A stretch of 64,000 nt of DNA. Origin: Hyphomonas sp. GTDB lineage: Bacteria; Pseudomonadota; Alphaproteobacteria; Caulobacterales; Hyphomonadaceae. The notes under the pieces are model-generated. The model was not told where the DNA came from. It worked only from the letters and a program-made list of their open reading frames with translations, and made no database searches. Shown here piece by piece: positions 61,899 to 64,000 of the stretch (positions are counted from its first letter, which is position 1; each line of letters starts with the position of its first letter). The DNA lies in NCBI GenBank assembly GCA_020638455.1, contig JACKIK010000005.1:1-64000 (forward strand). The letters are read 5' to 3'. Position numbers and translations under genes: made by a program.

Positions 61899-62582
61899 AT
61901 GGACTTTCTGACACCTGCCGTCGCGCCGTTCACCATTGCGCTGATCATCATGGCCATGCTGGCCGTGATGGAGATCGTCGGGCTGATGTTCGGCATGGGC
62001 CTGTCGGGCCTGCTCGACAGCGCGCTGCCGGATTTCGACGCGGACATGGATGCAGATGCGGACGCCGACGCACCGGATGCCGACGGGGCCGCGGGCGTAC
62101 TCGGCGCGGTGACGTCCTGGCTGAGCATCGGCCGGGTGCCGCTGCTGGTGCTGATCGTCGCCTTCCTGACGGGTTTCGGCCTTGCCGGCGTGATCGGGCA
62201 GAACGCCGTGAAAGGTCTGATTGGCGCCTATCTTCCGGTTCCGGTAGCCGTCATCGCAGCGCTGTTCGTTGCCCTGCCGGTGACCCGGCATCTTGGCCTC
62301 GCGCTGGCACGCCTGGTGCCGAAGGAGGAGACCGATGCGGTCTCCCGCGACAGCTTTGTCGGACGCACCGCGGTGGTCATCAGGGGAGAGGCGAAACAGG
62401 GCCTCCCCGCAGAGGCGAAGCTCAAAGACAGGGCAGGAACGGTCCAGTACGTTCTGGTTGAACCGGATGAGGCCGGCGCCACCTTCCAGGAAGGCGCAGA
62501 AGTCATCCTGGTCGAGCAGAAAGGGCCGGTGTTCCGCGCCATTGCGAATACGCTGCCGGCGCTGTCAGGCAGCGTGGGCTAA
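61899..62582 (+). CDS. YqiJ-like membrane protein
   Basis: 227 residues. Helices at about 10-35, 73-97 and 105-128; an Asp-rich acidic loop (DADMDADADADAPDADG) at about 45-62; then a C-terminal OB-fold-like cytosolic domain (about 145-227: DSFVGRTAVVIRGEAKQGL, EGAEVILVEQKGPVF). Matches the YqiJ/DUF1449 family that partners flotillin YqiK in envelope stress. The Asp tract is long and could bind divalent cations. Confidence 0.85.
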   Translation: MDFLTPAVAPFTIALIIMAMLAVMEIVGLMFGMGLSGLLDSALPDFDADMDADADADAPDADGAAGVLGAVTSWLSIGRVPLLVLIVAFLTGFGLAGVIGQNAVKGLIGAYLPVPVAVIAALFVALPVTRHLGLALARLVPKEETDAVSRDSFVGRTAVVIRGEAKQGLPAEAKLKDRAGTVQYVLVEPDEAGATFQEGAEVILVEQKGPVFRAIANTLPALSGSVG

Positions 62583-62605
62583 CTGGCTAGAAAGGCCGAA
62601 GACTG

Positions 62606-64000
62606 ATGAACGAACAATTGGTGACCTATCTGTCGATCGCCGGCATTATCCTGCTGGCTTTCCTCACCATACTGCTGATCTTCGCGCGGCTGTACCGCCG
62701 GGCGTCGAAGGAGGTTTCATTCGTTCGGACCGGCTTTGGCGGCCAGAAAGTGATCATGAATGGCGGCGCGCTGGTCTTTCCGGTGCTGCACGAGGTGATC
62801 CCGGTCAACATGAACACGCTGCGCCTGGAAGTGCGCCGGCATGCCGAGCAGGCGCTGATCACCCGCGACCGCATGCGGGTCGACGTGCAGGCTGAATTCT
62901 ATGTCCGTGTACAGCCGACCGTCGAGTCGATCGCCAATGCCGCCCAGACGCTGGGCCAGCGGACCATGCAGCCGCAATCGCTCAAGGAGCTGATCGAAGG
63001 CAAGTTCGTCGACGCCCTGCGCGCGGTCGCCGCGGAGATGGGCATGGAGGAACTGCACGAGCAGCGCGTGAACTTTGTCCAGAAGGTGCAGGCGGCAGTG
63101 TCGGAGGACATCCTGAAGAACGGCCTCGAACTGGAATCGGTGTCGCTGACCGGTCTCGACCAGACGAGCAAGGAATACTTCAACCCGGACAACGCGTTCG
63201 ACGCCGAGGGCCTGACCAAGCTGACCGAGGAGATCGAGGCGCGGCGCAAGAAGCGCAACGATATCGAGCAGGAGACCGAGGTCGAGATCCAGCGCAAGAA
63301 CCTCGAGGCACAGCAGCAGCAGCTGCAGATTTCCCGGGACGTCGAATATGCCCGGCTCGAGCAGCAACGGGAAATCGAGATCCGCAGGGCGGAACAGGCG
63401 ACCCAGATCGCCCAGCAGCAGGCCGAACGCCAGCGCGAGGCCGAGCAGGCCAAGATCCTGGCGGACCAGCACATCAAGGAATCCGGAATTGCGGCCGAGC
63501 AGCGGGTTGCCGAACGCGACATCGAGAAGGCCCGCCAGGTGATGCTGGCCGAGCAGGATCGCGACATTGCCGTCGCCGAGCGGTCACGGGCGAAGTCCGA
63601 AGCCGACGCGAAAGCTGACGAAGCGCGCGCCATCGCTGCCCGCGCGGCAGAGCAGGTCACCACGACGCGCGCAACCGAGACGGCCGAGCGCGACAAGGCG
63701 ATCGAACTGATCGAGGCGCGCAAGCAGGCCGAGCAATCGGCGATCCAGATCCAGGTTGCCGCCGAGGCGGAAAAGCTGGCCGCTGTCGACAAGGCCGAAG
63801 CCATCCGGCTGGCCGCCGAAGCGGATGCCAACAAGCAGCGTATCACGGCGGAAGGTGCGGCCCAGGCGGAGAAGCTGCGCGCCGAGGCGCTGCGCGAAGT
63901 CTACGATGCCGAGGCCGAGGGCAAGCGCAAGGTGAACGAAGCGGCGAACACGCTGTCGCCGGAGCAGATCGCCATGCAGATCAAGCAAGCCCTGATCGAG
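62606..64000 (+). CDS. Flotillin/SPFH-domain protein YqiK-like (partial)
   Basis: The first 465 residues are seen; the gene runs off the window. N-terminal membrane helix about 7-27 (TYLSIAGIILLAFLTILLIF), SPFH domain about 30-200 (VSFVRTGFGGQKVIMNGGAL, EQALITRDRMRVDVQAEFYV), then a long charged coiled coil rich in Ala-Glu/Arg repeats (about 205-465: AERQREAEQAKILADQ, AERSRAKSEADAKADEARA). Resembles YqiK/flotillin, which forms membrane microdomain oligomers. The upstream YqiJ-like and coiled-coil genes make the standard operon. C-terminus not seen. Confidence 0.9.
   Translation, partial: MNEQLVTYLSIAGIILLAFLTILLIFARLYRRASKEVSFVRTGFGGQKVIMNGGALVFPVLHEVIPVNMNTLRLEVRRHAEQALITRDRMRVDVQAEFYVRVQPTVESIANAAQTLGQRTMQPQSLKELIEGKFVDALRAVAAEMGMEELHEQRVNFVQKVQAAVSEDILKNGLELESVSLTGLDQTSKEYFNPDNAFDAEGLTKLTEEIEARRKKRNDIEQETEVEIQRKNLEAQQQQLQISRDVEYARLEQQREIEIRRAEQATQIAQQQAERQREAEQAKILADQHIKESGIAAEQRVAERDIEKARQVMLAEQDRDIAVAERSRAKSEADAKADEARAIAARAAEQVTTTRATETAERDKAIELIEARKQAEQSAIQIQVAAEAEKLAAVDKAEAIRLAAEADANKQRITAEGAAQAEKLRAEALREVYDAEAEGKRKVNEAANTLSPEQIAMQIKQALIE

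Overview
The window looks like chromosomal DNA of an alphaproteobacterium, most likely Hyphomonadaceae (Hyphomonas or a relative). This is inferred from the high GC content, dense short-overlap operons, DUF3126, DUF4345 and DUF2855 proteins, and the TamAB style. No database search was possible, so family names rest on motifs read from the translations.

Layout. (1) 1-1810: right end of an element integrated in a tRNA-Thr gene, with a small hypothetical gene, a P4-type integrase and a 46-base tRNA 3' fragment. (2) 1932-19515: core genes. These are LysR and XRE regulators, tamA-tamB, a sugar-dehydrogenase-like SDR, a Ca/Na antiporter overlapping queF, a multi-pass membrane protein, a nitroreductase, a TetR/MFP/RND efflux operon and cysE. 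(3) 19781-26317: five co-directional envelope genes. They are a BON-OmpA protein, a membrane-anchored rod with an HhH-like tip, a caspase/FGE-like fusion, and two membrane proteins translationally coupled or closely linked to it. (4) 26390-34523: DUF3126, xseA, purD, a VOC protein, several unknowns and a YheS-type ABC-F ATPase.

(5) 34599-43552 is the most unusual part. Ten tandem paralogues of a membrane-anchored family (DUF6090-like) lie on the minus strand, joined by stop/start overlaps at all nine junctions. An eleventh copy survives only as a 12-codon relic. The anchor-coding DNA is nearly the same in seven central and 3' copies, while the outer domains are almost unalignable except for one shared motif. 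A small membrane protein and an L,D-transpeptidase-like enzyme lie just upstream. Downstream, two tandem structured RNA units show loops rich in CCUCCCCC (anti-Shine-Dalgarno type) and end in a terminator before the ABC-F gene.

(6) 43666-49700 (+) and 53858-58275 (-) carry two catabolic clusters. The first has an APH-like kinase, an MFS permease, an unassigned protein, DUF4262, an enoyl-CoA hydratase and an amidohydrolase. The second has a P450, an enoyl-CoA hydratase, DUF2855 and an acetyl-CoA hydrolase/transferase. Between them are an OmpA lipoprotein, RhlE and a patatin lipoprotein. (7) 58326-64000: a pseudouridine synthase, an M20 peptidase, DUF4345, then a coiled-coil/YqiJ/flotillin (YqiK) operon that runs off the window.

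The annotated genes account for nearly all bases. The main non-coding stretches are 1594-1931 (att), 27041-27414 (terminator, possible leader, repeats), 34524-35005 (structured RNAs) and 50720-51076 (terminator and long leader of rhlE).
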